64,000 bases of DNA from positions 248,001 to 312,000 of the forward strand of contig JAEPLS010000002.1 of NCBI GenBank assembly GCA_017644325.1, in the 5' to 3' direction. Positions within the stretch are counted from its first letter, which is position 1. Each line of letters opens with the position of its first letter. Position numbers and translations under genes: made by a program. The DNA comes from Prochlorococcus marinus CUG1438 (GTDB lineage Bacteria; Cyanobacteriota; Cyanobacteriia; PCC-6307; Cyanobiaceae). Positions 30,916 through 39,465 of the stretch are shown here, in pieces. The notes beneath the pieces were generated by a model that was not told the origin of the DNA, did not search any database, and worked only from the letters and a program-made list of their open reading frames with translations.

Positions 30916-31419
30916 ATGGTCATTATGAACGAATCTAATTGTCCAGTCCCTAGGGAACAACAACCGACAAATGAATTCATTGAATTATCAAAATCTAAAA
31001 TTTTTTCTTGGCCAAAAACTAAACAATTACTAGTTCTTGTATTGATTAAATTCTGGATAGCTACTTTTGTTTTATTTGTCATTATTTCTTCTGGAAGTAT
31101 ATATTTTAAAACTTCTATATTAAAGTATGTTTTATTAAGTTTATTTAGCAGCCTAGCTATACCCCTCTTAATTTCTATAAGGTTATACCTGGGTTGGAAG
31201 CATGTTTTTAAAAGATTGACTTCTGAAAAAGTCGAGTACGAAGAATCTGGCTGGTATGACGGTCAAGTGTGGATAAAGCCATTAGTTTTAAAAGAAAAAG
31301 AATCACTTATTGCCTCAATTGAAGTTAAGCCTATTTTAAACAATTTAATTCAAATCTTTTCTCTCTTCTCAATTTTAGCTTTATCAGGAATTTTACTTTT
31401 TCAATATAACCATTTTTAA
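30916..31419 (+). CDS. ycf36: Ycf36/CGLD27 family protein (DUF1230)
   Basis: 167 residues. The N-terminal motif CPVPREQQPTNEF followed by FSWP marks DUF1230 (algal plastid Ycf36, plant CGLD27). Two membrane hairpins: about residues 40-60 and 65-85, with another helix at the C-terminus; the soluble part includes ESGWYDGQVWIKP. The family is limited to cyanobacteria and plastids; the plant gene responds to iron supply, but the molecular role is unknown. It abuts rsfS and the asparaginase gene, with no spacer on either side. Confidence 0.85.
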   Translation: MVIMNESNCPVPREQQPTNEFIELSKSKIFSWPKTKQLLVLVLIKFWIATFVLFVIISSGSIYFKTSILKYVLLSLFSSLAIPLLISIRLYLGWKHVFKRLTSEKVEYEESGWYDGQVWIKPLVLKEKESLIASIEVKPILNNLIQIFSLFSILALSGILLFQYNHF

Positions 31420-32385
31420 ATGAGTTCAAACTTCAAAAATCTCTACACATCAAATAATCCTCCTCTACAAGCAACTTTAATGAGAGGTTCGAACATTGAG
31501 TCAATACATAAAATTCATGCTGTTATCAGCGATAAAAAAGGAAGGGTTTTAATGTGTGCAGGAAATCCAGAATATAAAAGTTTCATTAGATCAGCATTAA
31601 AACCATTTCAAGCAATACCTTTTGTCAGTAGTGGAGCAGCATCAAAAATTAATAATGCTTCAAAATCAATCGCATTAGCATGCGGTTCACATAGTGGTTC
31701 GAAAATTCATTCAAGGGAAGCCTTCAAAATTTTATGGGAATATGATATCGACGTTAATAATTTAAAATGTCCAAAATCAAAATCAAGTCCATTAGAACAT
31801 AATTGTTCAGGTAAACACGCTGCTTTCCTTGCAACATGTAAAAAGTTTAATTGGCCACTAGAGAGTTACCTAAAAGGGGATCATCCACTTCAAATAGAAA
31901 TATTCAGAATTGTTTCCGAATTGCTTGAAATTCCCAGCTCGGAAATAAAAGCTGAACGAGATGATTGCGGCGCGCCAACCCTTTATATGAAGCTTGTAGA
32001 GATGTCTAAGTTATATTCTCTTCTAAGCAGTTCGGATAATGCAGAATTAGAGCAAATAAGTAGAGCTATGACAAATAACGCAATTATGATTGGTGATAAC
32101 AATCGATTTGACACTGAAATAATTAAGGCTTCTCATGGACAAGTCATAGGTAAAGGAGGTGCAGAAGGAATACAGTGTCTTTGCAAAGTGAATGAAGGTA
32201 TAGGATTAGCTTTAAAAGTAGAAGATGGTTCTAAAAGAGCAAAACATGCTGTGAGTCTTCACTTATTAAAACAATTAGAATGGATATCTGACCTAAGAAT
32301 TCAAGATATTGAAGATAAGGTCTTTAATTTTTCCGAAGGAGTGCGTATTGAAGTTCAAGGACAGTTAAAATTCCAAGAATCCTAA
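31420..32385 (+). CDS. Asparaginase II family hydrolase
   Basis: 321 residues, the Asparaginase_II family (beta-lactamase-unrelated, rhizobial AnsA-like type). Conserved parts: RGSNIESIHKIHAVISD, CGSHSGSKIHSREAF, CSGKHAAFLATCKKFNW, RDDCGAPTLYM and GKGGAEGIQC. Proposed activity is L-asparagine to aspartate plus ammonia, giving nitrogen salvage, though few members are tested. Last gene of the DUF3318 operon; the tRNA-fMet gene follows 45 bp later. Confidence 0.85.
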   Translation: MSSNFKNLYTSNNPPLQATLMRGSNIESIHKIHAVISDKKGRVLMCAGNPEYKSFIRSALKPFQAIPFVSSGAASKINNASKSIALACGSHSGSKIHSREAFKILWEYDIDVNNLKCPKSKSSPLEHNCSGKHAAFLATCKKFNWPLESYLKGDHPLQIEIFRIVSELLEIPSSEIKAERDDCGAPTLYMKLVEMSKLYSLLSSSDNAELEQISRAMTNNAIMIGDNNRFDTEIIKASHGQVIGKGGAEGIQCLCKVNEGIGLALKVEDGSKRAKHAVSLHLLKQLEWISDLRIQDIEDKVFNFSEGVRIEVQGQLKFQES

Positions 32386-32430
32386 AAAAATAGAAAAATG
32401 AACCCTTTCAGATGTATGCTATGTATATGA

Positions 32431-32507
<77 letters not shown>

Positions 32508-32511
32508 TCTA

Positions 32512-32535
32512 AAGCAGCTTTAGGCTGCTTTTTGT
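32512..32535 (+). terminator. Intrinsic terminator after tRNA-fMet
   Basis: Stem AAGCAGC / GCTGCTT with loop TTTAG, followed by a T run (TTTTTG). It lies 4 bp after the tRNA CCA and would end the tRNA transcript. Confidence 0.85.
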
Positions 32536-32618
32536 TTTTGCAATTAGTTACAGAAATTAAAAAATTTTTATAAATTATCAGAATACATATCTAAATATTA
32601 GTGGCATACAAAAAATTA

Positions 32619-32726
32619 TTAAAGATCATTTTGCATCGAAAACTTAAAATCAACTCTAACTACTAAGCCAATAATGATAAAAATTATCCCAATGTAAGAG
32701 TTTAAAGATAGTTCCAAGATATTCAA
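32619..32726 (-). CDS. Candidate 35-residue single-helix membrane peptide
   Basis: An ORF missed by size limits: TTG start at 32726, MNILELSLNSYIGIIFIIIG, then VVRVDFKFSMQNDL. One clean hydrophobic helix (about 10-23) with a charged end looks like a small complex subunit. No family recognised. It lies alone in the gap between tRNA-fMet and the gene at 32873, on the opposite strand. Evidence is only the reading frame and topology. Confidence 0.35.
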   Translation of the reverse strand: MNILELSLNSYIGIIFIIIGLVVRVDFKFSMQNDL

Positions 32727-32872
32727 TTAAATTACTAATTATAACCTTAACTCATAAATCATTTCTATTAAATAGTCTCATAAAAAAGTTTAAAAAAGTA
32801 GAAACTTAACACTTACCTTATTGAATAAGAAATGTATTGAACTAAAGTGAAATCAATATAATTAATAAATTA

Positions 32873-33019
32873 ATGCAAAATTTACTACAACGAGATCTTG
32901 GTTCTAGTATGTTATCTTTGGCAGTTATATTAGGATGGTTAGGTTTGTTTTTTGTCTTCTTAAGAATATTCACCATCACAATAAAAAAGGTTCTCGAAAC
33001 AATATTCAAAAATACTTAA
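32873..33019 (+). CDS. Small membrane peptide, 48 residues
   Basis: ATG start at 32873: MQNLLQRDLGSSMLSLAVIL followed by GWLGLFFVFLRIFTI and a basic end (KKVLETIFKNT). One or two short hydrophobic segments. No family recognised. It precedes the PetP-like gene by 69 bp. The 300 bp upstream hold no other plus-strand gene. Confidence 0.55.
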   Translation: MQNLLQRDLGSSMLSLAVILGWLGLFFVFLRIFTITIKKVLETIFKNT

Positions 33020-33088
33020 TTGTAAAAATAAATCAATAATCAAGAATTAACACATTTTTGTTTAGTGAGTAGGTATAATGACCTAAAA

Positions 33089-33475
33089 ATGTCAATTTTA
33101 GACAATGCAAAAATTGGTGATTCAGTTCAAGTAAGTTTAGAATTATCAAAAGATCGATTAACTAAAGAAATAATTGATGCCATAAATGTCTCTTCACTGG
33201 GTAAAATAATTGATTTTAGAATAACTGATGGTAAAGGTATTGGTGTAGTCTTGCAATTATCCAATGGAAAAGAGCAATGGTTTTTTGAAAACGAAATTGA
33301 TATTCTCGACGAAAATGGTAATAAAATAGAAAAAATATGTGACAAAGAAGGAGATAACTTTATATTAAATACTTTGAGATTATTGAAGTATGAAAATAAA
33401 AATAAAGTTAGTGATTTGCTTAACCCAATTAACTTTTTTTTATGGCTAATAGTATCGTTTAGAGATATTTTCTAA
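33089..33475 (+). CDS. PetP-like DUF2862 protein with C-terminal hydrophobic extension
   Basis: 128 residues from the ATG at 33089 (a GTG at 33065 would add 8). Residues 8-75 match the DUF2862/PetP pattern: KIGDSVQVSLEL, GKIIDFRITDGKGIGVVLQL, GKEQWFFENEIDIL. PetP is an SH3-like subunit on the stromal side of cytochrome b6f. It is usually about 65-75 residues; this one has an extra 55-residue tail ending in a hydrophobic patch NPINFFLWLIVSF, possibly a membrane anchor. It lies 69 bp before the ABC-2 exporter genes. Could be PetP itself or a paralogue. Confidence 0.65.
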   Translation: MSILDNAKIGDSVQVSLELSKDRLTKEIIDAINVSSLGKIIDFRITDGKGIGVVLQLSNGKEQWFFENEIDILDENGNKIEKICDKEGDNFILNTLRLLKYENKNKVSDLLNPINFFLWLIVSFRDIF

Positions 33476-33544
33476 ATAATCTAAATTTTTTTAAATAATA
33501 AATGGTTCAAATAAACCAGAAATCTAAAAAATTCAAAAACTTAA

Positions 33545-34531
33545 ATGGAAAAAAATATTATTGAAGTAAGAAATTTGTCTAAGTCATTTGACATCTCTTC
33601 CAAAGAACAAGGATTAAAAGGCACTATTAAACATTTTTTTAGAAGAAAGACAAAAAGTTTAAAAGTTATAAAAAATATAAATTTTGCAATCAAAGAGGGA
33701 GAAATTGTAGGTTTCTTAGGGGCAAATGGCGCTGGAAAAACTACAATTTTAAAAATGCTTTGTGGCTTAATTTATCCAAGTGAAGGGTCAATTAAAGTTT
33801 CAGGCTATCTACCATATATGAGAAAAAAAAATTTCCTAAAGAATATCACCCTAATAATGGGCCAAAAACAACAACTTATTTGGGATCTTCCACCAATTGA
33901 ATCATTTTATTTGAATGCATCAATATACGAATTGAATAGAAGAGAAGCAGAAAGAAGAATCAAAAAATTATCAAATATGCTTGAGATTGATGATGAGCTT
34001 TTTATACCTGTTAGAAAACTATCTCTAGGACAACGTATGAAGTCAGAATTACTTGCAGCTTTAATACATGAACCAAATATTTTATTTTTAGACGAACCTA
34101 CACTCGGTTTAGATATTAATGCACAGAGAAATTTAAGACAATTCCTACAAAAATATAATCAGGAAACAAATGCAACGATATGTCTCACGAGTCATTACAT
34201 GAAAGACATTACATCACTATGCAAAAGAGTTATATGCGTTGACAATGGTTCCATCTCATATGATGGAGAACTAGATCTATTATTAAAAAAGCTCTCTCCT
34301 GTAAAAGAGATATCAATAGTTTGTCATTCAGAAGAAGATGCAACTCAATTAGAAAATTCAGGTTTTATTGTTAAAAATAAAACAAAAAATGAAATAACTA
34401 TAAAAGTAGAAAATAACTCTATTACCTCTTCATTAAAAACTATTTTAAATAACTTTGATATTGAAGACATTTATATAAATGAACCACCAATAGATGAAAT
34501 CATTGGGAAAATATTAATAAAAAAAAGATAA
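33545..34531 (+). CDS. ABC-2 type transporter ATP-binding protein
   Basis: 328 residues, the ATPase of an uncharacterised ABC-2 export system (COG4586 type). Walker A GANGAGKTT, signature LSLGQRMKSELLAAL, Walker B ILFLDEPTLGLD, H-loop switch SHYMKDI. The last 80 residues form an extra regulatory domain typical of ABC-2 drug or polysaccharide exporters. The final base of its stop codon is the first base of the next gene's ATG (TAATG overlap). Confidence 0.9.
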   Translation: MEKNIIEVRNLSKSFDISSKEQGLKGTIKHFFRRKTKSLKVIKNINFAIKEGEIVGFLGANGAGKTTILKMLCGLIYPSEGSIKVSGYLPYMRKKNFLKNITLIMGQKQQLIWDLPPIESFYLNASIYELNRREAERRIKKLSNMLEIDDELFIPVRKLSLGQRMKSELLAALIHEPNILFLDEPTLGLDINAQRNLRQFLQKYNQETNATICLTSHYMKDITSLCKRVICVDNGSISYDGELDLLLKKLSPVKEISIVCHSEEDATQLENSGFIVKNKTKNEITIKVENNSITSSLKTILNNFDIEDIYINEPPIDEIIGKILIKKR

Positions 34532-35325
34532 TGAAATCTAATTGGATAAATCATAAAATTTTCACCTTATTAAAGATTCAATATTCAAATATGTTGGAAT
34601 ATCGCGTAGAGATTGCTTTATGGGCTATTTCAGGAATTATCCCTTTCTTTATGTTAAATATATGGACAAAAAATAACCTTAATGACTCCATAAACATTAG
34701 TGATATTATGCTTTCTAGATATTTTTTGTGTGCTTTCTTTGTTAGACAGTTTTCTGTAGTTTGGGTTGTATTTAGCTTTGAAGAAGATTCTCTTCTGGGG
34801 AAAGTATCTCCTTACTTAATTCAACCTTTAAATCCATTTTTCAGATATTTTGCGCAACATCTTGCTGAACAAATAACAAGATTCCCTTTTGCATTACTAA
34901 TAGCATCATTCTTTTTTATTTTTAATCCAGAAAGTATATGGATTCCTAATATAGTTATTTTGTCTTTATCAATATTATCAACATTTTTTTCTTTTATAAT
35001 TCAATTTTTAATTCAGTCAATAATTGCATGTTTATGTTTCTGGACAGAAAAAGCATCATCAATTGAAAGATTATTATTTATTCCAACTTTATTTCTATCA
35101 GGCCTTTTAGCTCCTGTAGTTTCATTTCCTGGATATGTTAAATCATGGATTTATTTAACTCCTTTTCCATATCTAATTGATTTTCCTGCGAACTTATTAT
35201 CAGGTAATGAAACAAATTTTGTTGGAGGATTAGGTATGCAAATTCTATGGATTCTTCTTCTTTTTCCATTATTTAAAAAAATCTGGGCTGAAGGAACGAA
35301 AAAATATACTGCTATGGGATCATGA
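34531..35325 (+). CDS. ABC-2 type permease, first subunit
   Basis: 264 residues with about six membrane helices, COG4587-type. Features: the N-terminal YSNMLEYRVEIALW amphipathic helix, SPYLIQPLNPFFRYFA (coupling region), and helices through to about 255. It overlaps the ATPase gene by 1 bp and the second permease by 4 bp. Works with the permease at 35322 as a heterodimer. Confidence 0.85.
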   Translation: MKSNWINHKIFTLLKIQYSNMLEYRVEIALWAISGIIPFFMLNIWTKNNLNDSINISDIMLSRYFLCAFFVRQFSVVWVVFSFEEDSLLGKVSPYLIQPLNPFFRYFAQHLAEQITRFPFALLIASFFFIFNPESIWIPNIVILSLSILSTFFSFIIQFLIQSIIACLCFWTEKASSIERLLFIPTLFLSGLLAPVVSFPGYVKSWIYLTPFPYLIDFPANLLSGNETNFVGGLGMQILWILLLFPLFKKIWAEGTKKYTAMGS

Positions 35326-36116
35326 ATTTTAAAAAATATTTAAAAGTTTATACAAAATTTTTACATACTTCTTTAGCTTCTGAAATGGAGTATAAAACAA
35401 ATATATTAATTGACTTAATTACCGCAATTTTAAGTTTAATAGGGAGTATTTTTTTATTATCAATTTTCTTTCAAAACAATGACAGTATTGGAGGTTGGGA
35501 ATTTAAACAGGCACTAATAATTCAAGGCATTTATACAATTTTAAATGGAATAACTAATACATGGTTCAATCCAAATCTTACGGAAATAGTTAAACATATT
35601 AGGGAAGGAACATTAGATTTCGTACTTTTAAAACCTATTGATAGTCAATTTTATATTTCATTAAAAAAAATAACCCCTTCTGGCTTTTTAGAAATAATGC
35701 TTGGATTCTGCCTATTGTTATATTGCATCAAAATAAATCAAATTAATATAAATTTGCTTTTTATGGCCCTATCCTTCATTACGATCATATGCTCTATTTG
35801 TATCTTATATAGTTTATGGTTTTTTATTTCTACAACTACAATCTGGTTTGTAAAGACATGGAATGCTACAGAAGTATTAAGGTCTTTCCTTTACATTGGA
35901 AGATTTCCATTAAATTCTTTTTCATTTTCTCTAAGAATATTCTTTAGTATATTTATTCCTATTGCATTTATAACTACCATACCTTCTGAAGTTTTTCTGG
36001 GACTCTCTAAATTATGGGAAATATTGCTTGAAATTATTGTTGCTATTATATTTTTGTTTTGCTCTAGAAGGTTCTGGCTATTCGCATTGAAATTCTACAC
36101 ATCAGCTTCAAGCTAA
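35322..36116 (+). CDS. ABC-2 type permease, second subunit
   Basis: 264 residues, COG3694-type permease. It starts with a cytoplasmic amphipathic segment (HTSLASEMEYKTNILIDLI), has the conserved REGTLDFVLLKPIDSQFYIS region and six predicted helices. The overlap of ATGA with the previous permease indicates co-translation. The three-gene cassette is found in many cyanobacteria; the exported compound is unknown. Confidence 0.85.
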   Translation: MNFKKYLKVYTKFLHTSLASEMEYKTNILIDLITAILSLIGSIFLLSIFFQNNDSIGGWEFKQALIIQGIYTILNGITNTWFNPNLTEIVKHIREGTLDFVLLKPIDSQFYISLKKITPSGFLEIMLGFCLLLYCIKINQININLLFMALSFITIICSICILYSLWFFISTTTIWFVKTWNATEVLRSFLYIGRFPLNSFSFSLRIFFSIFIPIAFITTIPSEVFLGLSKLWEILLEIIVAIIFLFCSRRFWLFALKFYTSASS

Positions 36117-36119
36117 ATA

Positions 36120-36389
36120 TTATTTAATAATCTCTCTACAAAACTCCCAAACTCTTTGTTTAGAGTTAAGTTTAGAAAGTTTAGATAATTTCTTAAAATT
36201 TATTGTAGATTTATCAACAGATAGTTTTTTACAGATGTACTCAATTTGATAATTTTTAGAAATGATTCCTAATTTGACTGTTAAATTAAATAATATGATT
36301 ATTAGAGAAAAACTAAAAATAATAGAAAAAAAATGTGAAAATGACTTTAAATAATTATCACTTTCAGTTTTCAATTCAAACTTCATCAT
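36120..36389 (-). CDS. Hypothetical protein with one membrane helix
   Basis: 89 residues. A hydrophobic segment at about 20-42 followed by a polar Lys/Ser-rich C-terminal half that ends WEFCREIIK. No family recognised. Overlaps the upstream gene by 4 bp (ATGA), so both are one unit. Convergent with the ABC-2 permease (3 bp apart). Confidence 0.5.
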   Translation of the reverse strand: MMKFELKTESDNYLKSFSHFFSIIFSFSLIIILFNLTVKLGIISKNYQIEYICKKLSVDKSTINFKKLSKLSKLNSKQRVWEFCREIIK

Positions 36390-36613
36390 TCAACTATATG
36401 TTGAGGACACTTAATTGCGGCAATTGCAACAGCTGTAACTTTAAAATTTTTTGACTTCTCAATAACCTTTTTAACCTCTAATGGTCCAAACTTATTACTT
36501 GCATCACTGTAGGAAAGAAGTAAAGATTTATAATTATCATGGCCTAAATTTCTATATTCACAGAAATTATCTCCAACATAATTTAATAGAGTTATCAAAG
36601 TTAATTCAATCAT
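36386..36613 (-). CDS. Small conserved hypothetical protein
   Basis: 75 residues, soluble, helix-rich, no signal sequence: YVGDNFCEYRNLGHDNYKSL, KFGPLEVKKVIEKS, VAIAAIKCPQHIVE. No family recognised. It is the first gene of a two-gene minus-strand unit with a 4-bp overlap. The ncRNA candidate lies about 170 bp away on the other strand, read away from it. Confidence 0.5.
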   Translation of the reverse strand: MIELTLITLLNYVGDNFCEYRNLGHDNYKSLLLSYSDASNKFGPLEVKKVIEKSKNFKVTAVAIAAIKCPQHIVE

Positions 36614-36780
36614 TAAAGCTTTTTAATTAATAAAGCCCTTACGAATAATACAATGCATAAATTTTTTAACAAGGTTAATTTCAAAATCACTTGAAATCTC
36701 GAAATAGAATAAATTCAAAAAAAATAAGAATTACGAAAATATGTCATAAATTCAAACCTAACAAAGATGATAATTTTTTA

Positions 36781-36910
36781 AGCACTATCTGTAGCGTGTC
36801 ATGACGATTTGACTAGCGCTATGGATAGGGGGTTGCTTTTTTCTGGAAATTGGTTTAAAAATAAGGTTCCCCATCACCCGGCCTCATAGTTATGAGGCCC
36901 TTTTTTTTTT
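36781..36910 (+). ncRNA. Candidate structured small RNA, about 130 nt
   Basis: A gene-free 448-bp gap holds a compact, GC-richer element. A -10-like GATAAT at 36769 predicts a start near 36781. Inside are three helices: TAGCG (36792) with CGCTA (36817); GAT-A-GGGG (36824) with CCCCATC (36869); and a strong terminator stem (36880-36899) followed by ten T. No ORF fits. Prochlorococcus is known to express many small RNAs (Yfr series); I cannot assign this one to a named family. Flanks (36614-36768 and 36911-37061) show nothing else. Confidence 0.6.
36880..36910 (+). terminator. Intrinsic terminator of the small-RNA candidate
   Basis: Perfect stem GGCCTCAT / ATGAGGCC with loop AGTT, then C and ten consecutive T. 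No coding gene ends just upstream on this strand; the only candidate transcript is the small RNA. Confidence 0.85.
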
Positions 36911-37061
36911 GCAATATTTCCAACTAAAAGTATTTTAAATTCAATAAGTTTCTAATCAAAACGTGAGTTTATTAGAAAAATGAATTGATCATCATTAACT
37001 GTTGTAGCAACTGCTGGTCTTTTTCTAACTAAAACTTAATTGATATTTTCAATCAGTTAAT

Positions 37062-37874
37062 CTATAAAAAAATATTAATGGATTTAATCAAAAGGCCTAT
37101 ACCAACAAAAAAACAAACAGTCATAAACGTTTTCTTAATTAGCCTATTTCCTTTTAAATTGGACAAGTGAGCTCCAAAATATCCTCCTGTAAAAGAGCCA
37201 AATATTAATATTATTAATATCATTGGAGAAATTGATCCTACTTTACTCAAAAAAATTGCACCTGTAAGATTCCAAAAAATTCCAACAGTTAAGAAAGTCA
37301 AACTTACAGCTCGAAGAAAATCCATTCCAAATGATTTGATTAAAAGTATTGTTACAAGTAATCCAGTGCCCGAAGAAATAGAACCATTCAAAATTCCTAT
37401 TAGGAAAATAAAAATTAAAAATCTAATTTTATTAGATAAATTAATGTTAATATTTCCAGACGATATACCTAATTCTGATTTAAGGAACGTGTAAAAAGCC
37501 AAGAATATCGAAATTATTCCTAAAAATAAGTATAAATATTCTTCGGAAATATATTCAATTATAGAAGCCCCAAAAATCACTCCTGGCAATCCAAAAATTA
37601 AGATTTGCCCTGCAATATATTTATCATTACTAAGAGACTTACGATTTCTTAATGAACCGCCTATTCCTAGTGCCACAGTAGCTAATTTATGACCAGCAAG
37701 AGCCTGATAATAAGGAATACCAGATAAAATCAATGCTGGTAATTGAAGTAATCCTGCCCCACCTCCAGAAATTGCTGAAAAAGTATTAGAAAAGAAGGAA
37801 ATCAAAAAAATAAAAATACTTTTATATAAAGAATGAGAAACACTATCTACTGATGTTATTAATAAATAAAGCAT
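37062..37874 (-). CDS. TauE/SafE family membrane permease
   Basis: 270 residues with about eight hydrophobic segments. The family pattern is visible near the N-terminus (FSAISGGGAGLLQLPALILSG, then ALAGHKLATVALGIGG) and again in the second half (NGSISSGTGLLVTILLI). Members export sulfite, sulfoacetate or related anions; the substrate here is unknown. Single gene, 139 bp from the divergent HNH gene. Confidence 0.85.
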   Translation of the reverse strand: MLYLLITSVDSVSHSLYKSIFIFLISFFSNTFSAISGGGAGLLQLPALILSGIPYYQALAGHKLATVALGIGGSLRNRKSLSNDKYIAGQILIFGLPGVIFGASIIEYISEEYLYLFLGIISIFLAFYTFLKSELGISSGNININLSNKIRFLIFIFLIGILNGSISSGTGLLVTILLIKSFGMDFLRAVSLTFLTVGIFWNLTGAIFLSKVGSISPMILIILIFGSFTGGYFGAHLSNLKGNRLIKKTFMTVCFFVGIGLLIKSINIFL

Positions 37875-38012
37875 TTAATCTAAAGTTTAATTTTTCTATA
37901 ATTAAATATTTTCATTTTAAAAGTAAATGTTGGACTGCATCTTATTATCATCTCTTCATCAATCATAAATTAATAAAAACTGTTATTATCAAAAAATATT
38001 GTCAAGAATATT

Positions 38013-38354
38013 ATGCATAGACAAGATGCAATTTATCTTGATCAGCTGTGTCCCAAGGTAAATAATAAAAGCTGGAGAGAATCACTTCATAAACTTACTA
38101 ACTATAAATGTATTTATTGCGGCAAACCATCAGAATCACTTGATCACCTTCATCCAATGTCAAAGGGGGGTGGGAGCAACACAAGTAATTGCGTGCCATG
38201 TTGTTTATCGTGTAATGGGAATAAATCAGATTTAGAGGTTCTTGGTTGGTATAGAAAACAGAAATTTTATGATCCTAGAAGGGCTATGGCCATAAGAGCA
38301 TGGTTTAACGATGATTTAAGACTGGCGAAAGTTCTTTTGAACTATATAAATTAA
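38013..38354 (+). CDS. HNH endonuclease family protein
   Basis: 113 residues. Zinc ligands C33-x2-C36 (YKCIYCGKPS) and C60/C63/C64-x-C67, with the HNH core LDHLHPMSKGG (D44 H45, H47) and SCNGNKSD. The C-terminus is helical and basic. HNH proteins of this size cut DNA in phage packaging, restriction, mobile introns or CRISPR-like repair; small stand-alone ones are common in marine cyanobacteria with unknown roles. No intron, intein or phage gene is adjacent. Confidence 0.85.
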   Translation: MHRQDAIYLDQLCPKVNNKSWRESLHKLTNYKCIYCGKPSESLDHLHPMSKGGGSNTSNCVPCCLSCNGNKSDLEVLGWYRKQKFYDPRRAMAIRAWFNDDLRLAKVLLNYIN

Positions 38355-38440
38355 AAATAAATTAGCAATTGATTTTGAATCTAGATATTCTTTGTCAGGT
38401 TTCAATTAAGCCTCTTAATTTAGTAATTAATGAAATTTGT

Positions 38441-38635
38441 TTAAATAATTCTTATTGCTTCGGAATTTATTTTATAGCTCCTGAAAATTGCAATATTAGA
38501 GTAATCTTCCTTCCACATGATTGGAGAATCTATAACTTTTCTCTCAGGAGATTTTACTGAAAAAATTAATCCAAACACAAAAAATATCGTGATCAATATT
38601 ATTGTCATTACAAATTTGTCTGGAATATTATTCAT
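38441..38635 (-). CDS. Small membrane protein, 64 residues
   Basis: Residues 8-28 form one hydrophobic helix (KFVMTIILITIFFVFGLIF), the rest is polar. A Shine-Dalgarno-like AGGTAGG lies about 8 bp upstream of the ATG at 38635, and the gene follows the next one by 8 bp on the same strand. An overlapping plus-strand ORF (38369-38560) has no such support. No family recognised. Confidence 0.5.
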   Translation of the reverse strand: MNNIPDKFVMTIILITIFFVFGLIFSVKSPERKVIDSPIMWKEDYSNIAIFRSYKINSEAIRII

Positions 38636-38643
38636 AAGATTAC

Positions 38644-39066
38644 CTACCTAGAAAAATTTTTATCAGGAGTAGTTTTTTCGTAAACCTCTAAAAAATAAGA
38701 TTTAAAATAATCCACCCCCTCCTTTCCAATTAATCCAAATGACCATCCGCAATCATTTATTACTTGCAAAGAAATTTGATTTGCTAAATCATCTTTTTCA
38801 ATCCATTTTTTTTGTGGATTGTAAGAAAAAGAAATAATGTTTTCTGTTTTTACAATAGCTGATTTCATTGCTTCATCCTTAGAAAAACCGTTTTGAATAG
38901 CCTTGCAATATTTTCTCGAGAAATTATTAGAGATTCTATTTTGTAGTAGGCTAACGCTGGGATCTGACGTATCAAATGCTAATCCCATTGGCGGATTAAA
39001 TAAATAAACTAAAAAGAAAAAAAAACAAAAAAAGATCTTAAACAATAGCTTTTTATCAATGCTCAT
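38644..39066 (-). CDS. Secreted or periplasmic protein of an unnamed family
   Basis: 140 residues with a signal peptide (basic start, hydrophobic 9-30, likely cut after GLAFD region). The mature part has the pattern F-x3-YC-x-A-x3-G-x6-A-x3-A-x4-T and later INDCGW. The same spacing occurs in the protein at 57702, so the two are paralogues; the paired cysteines suggest a disulfide outside the cytoplasm. Function unknown. Confidence 0.65.
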   Translation of the reverse strand: MSIDKKLLFKIFFCFFFFLVYLFNPPMGLAFDTSDPSVSLLQNRISNNFSRKYCKAIQNGFSKDEAMKSAIVKTENIISFSYNPQKKWIEKDDLANQISLQVINDCGWSFGLIGKEGVDYFKSYFLEVYEKTTPDKNFSR

Positions 39067-39195
39067 AAGGTATATAATAGTTTATTTTTTTGGCTTTTCA
39101 ATTAAATTTCTAAATTAAACAAAGCAAAATAAATTTCAATTTATTAAATATTAAAAGTATTGCAATAAGTTCAGCAATAATAGTCTGAGGTTTAT

Positions 39196-39429
39196 TTGAC
39201 TACTTATATGTACGAATCATTGATGACACTACTATTTTTTCCTGACTGGACAAACGGACTACCATCAGACTTTTTAATACTTCATTTTTTTGTTGGAGCT
39301 GTGATTTTCCCATTCAACATGATTCATGCTAAAGCAAGAAAAATTGATAGTCAGAATCCAGAGGAAGCAGCTAATGGCTATAAAACTTCTGATAATGCTA
39401 CATTCTTTGGTTACGAAGAAATCAATTAG
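39196..39429 (+). CDS. Small membrane protein, 77 residues
   Basis: Start chosen at the TTG 39196 because a TGAGG ribosome-binding sequence sits 5 bp upstream; the next ATG (39208) is too far from it. One or two hydrophobic stretches (ESLMTLLFFPDW; LILHFFVGAVIFPFNMIHA) and a polar end (NATFFGYEEIN). Conserved-looking but no family recognised. Confidence 0.6.
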   Translation: MTTYMYESLMTLLFFPDWTNGLPSDFLILHFFVGAVIFPFNMIHAKARKIDSQNPEEAANGYKTSDNATFFGYEEIN

Positions 39430-39465
39430 ATTTCAATAAAAGTTCTTTAAAGAATTTACTTATTG

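Noticed and set aside
36614-37061. SRP RNA, tmRNA or 6S RNA identity for the small-RNA candidate
   Set aside because: None of the sequence hallmarks of SRP RNA or tmRNA is present and the length is short for 6S RNA, so I left it unnamed.
38369-38560. Plus-strand ORF of 63 codons
   Set aside because: No ribosome-binding sequence; the overlapping minus-strand ORF has a Shine-Dalgarno-like AGGTAGG and a membrane helix.
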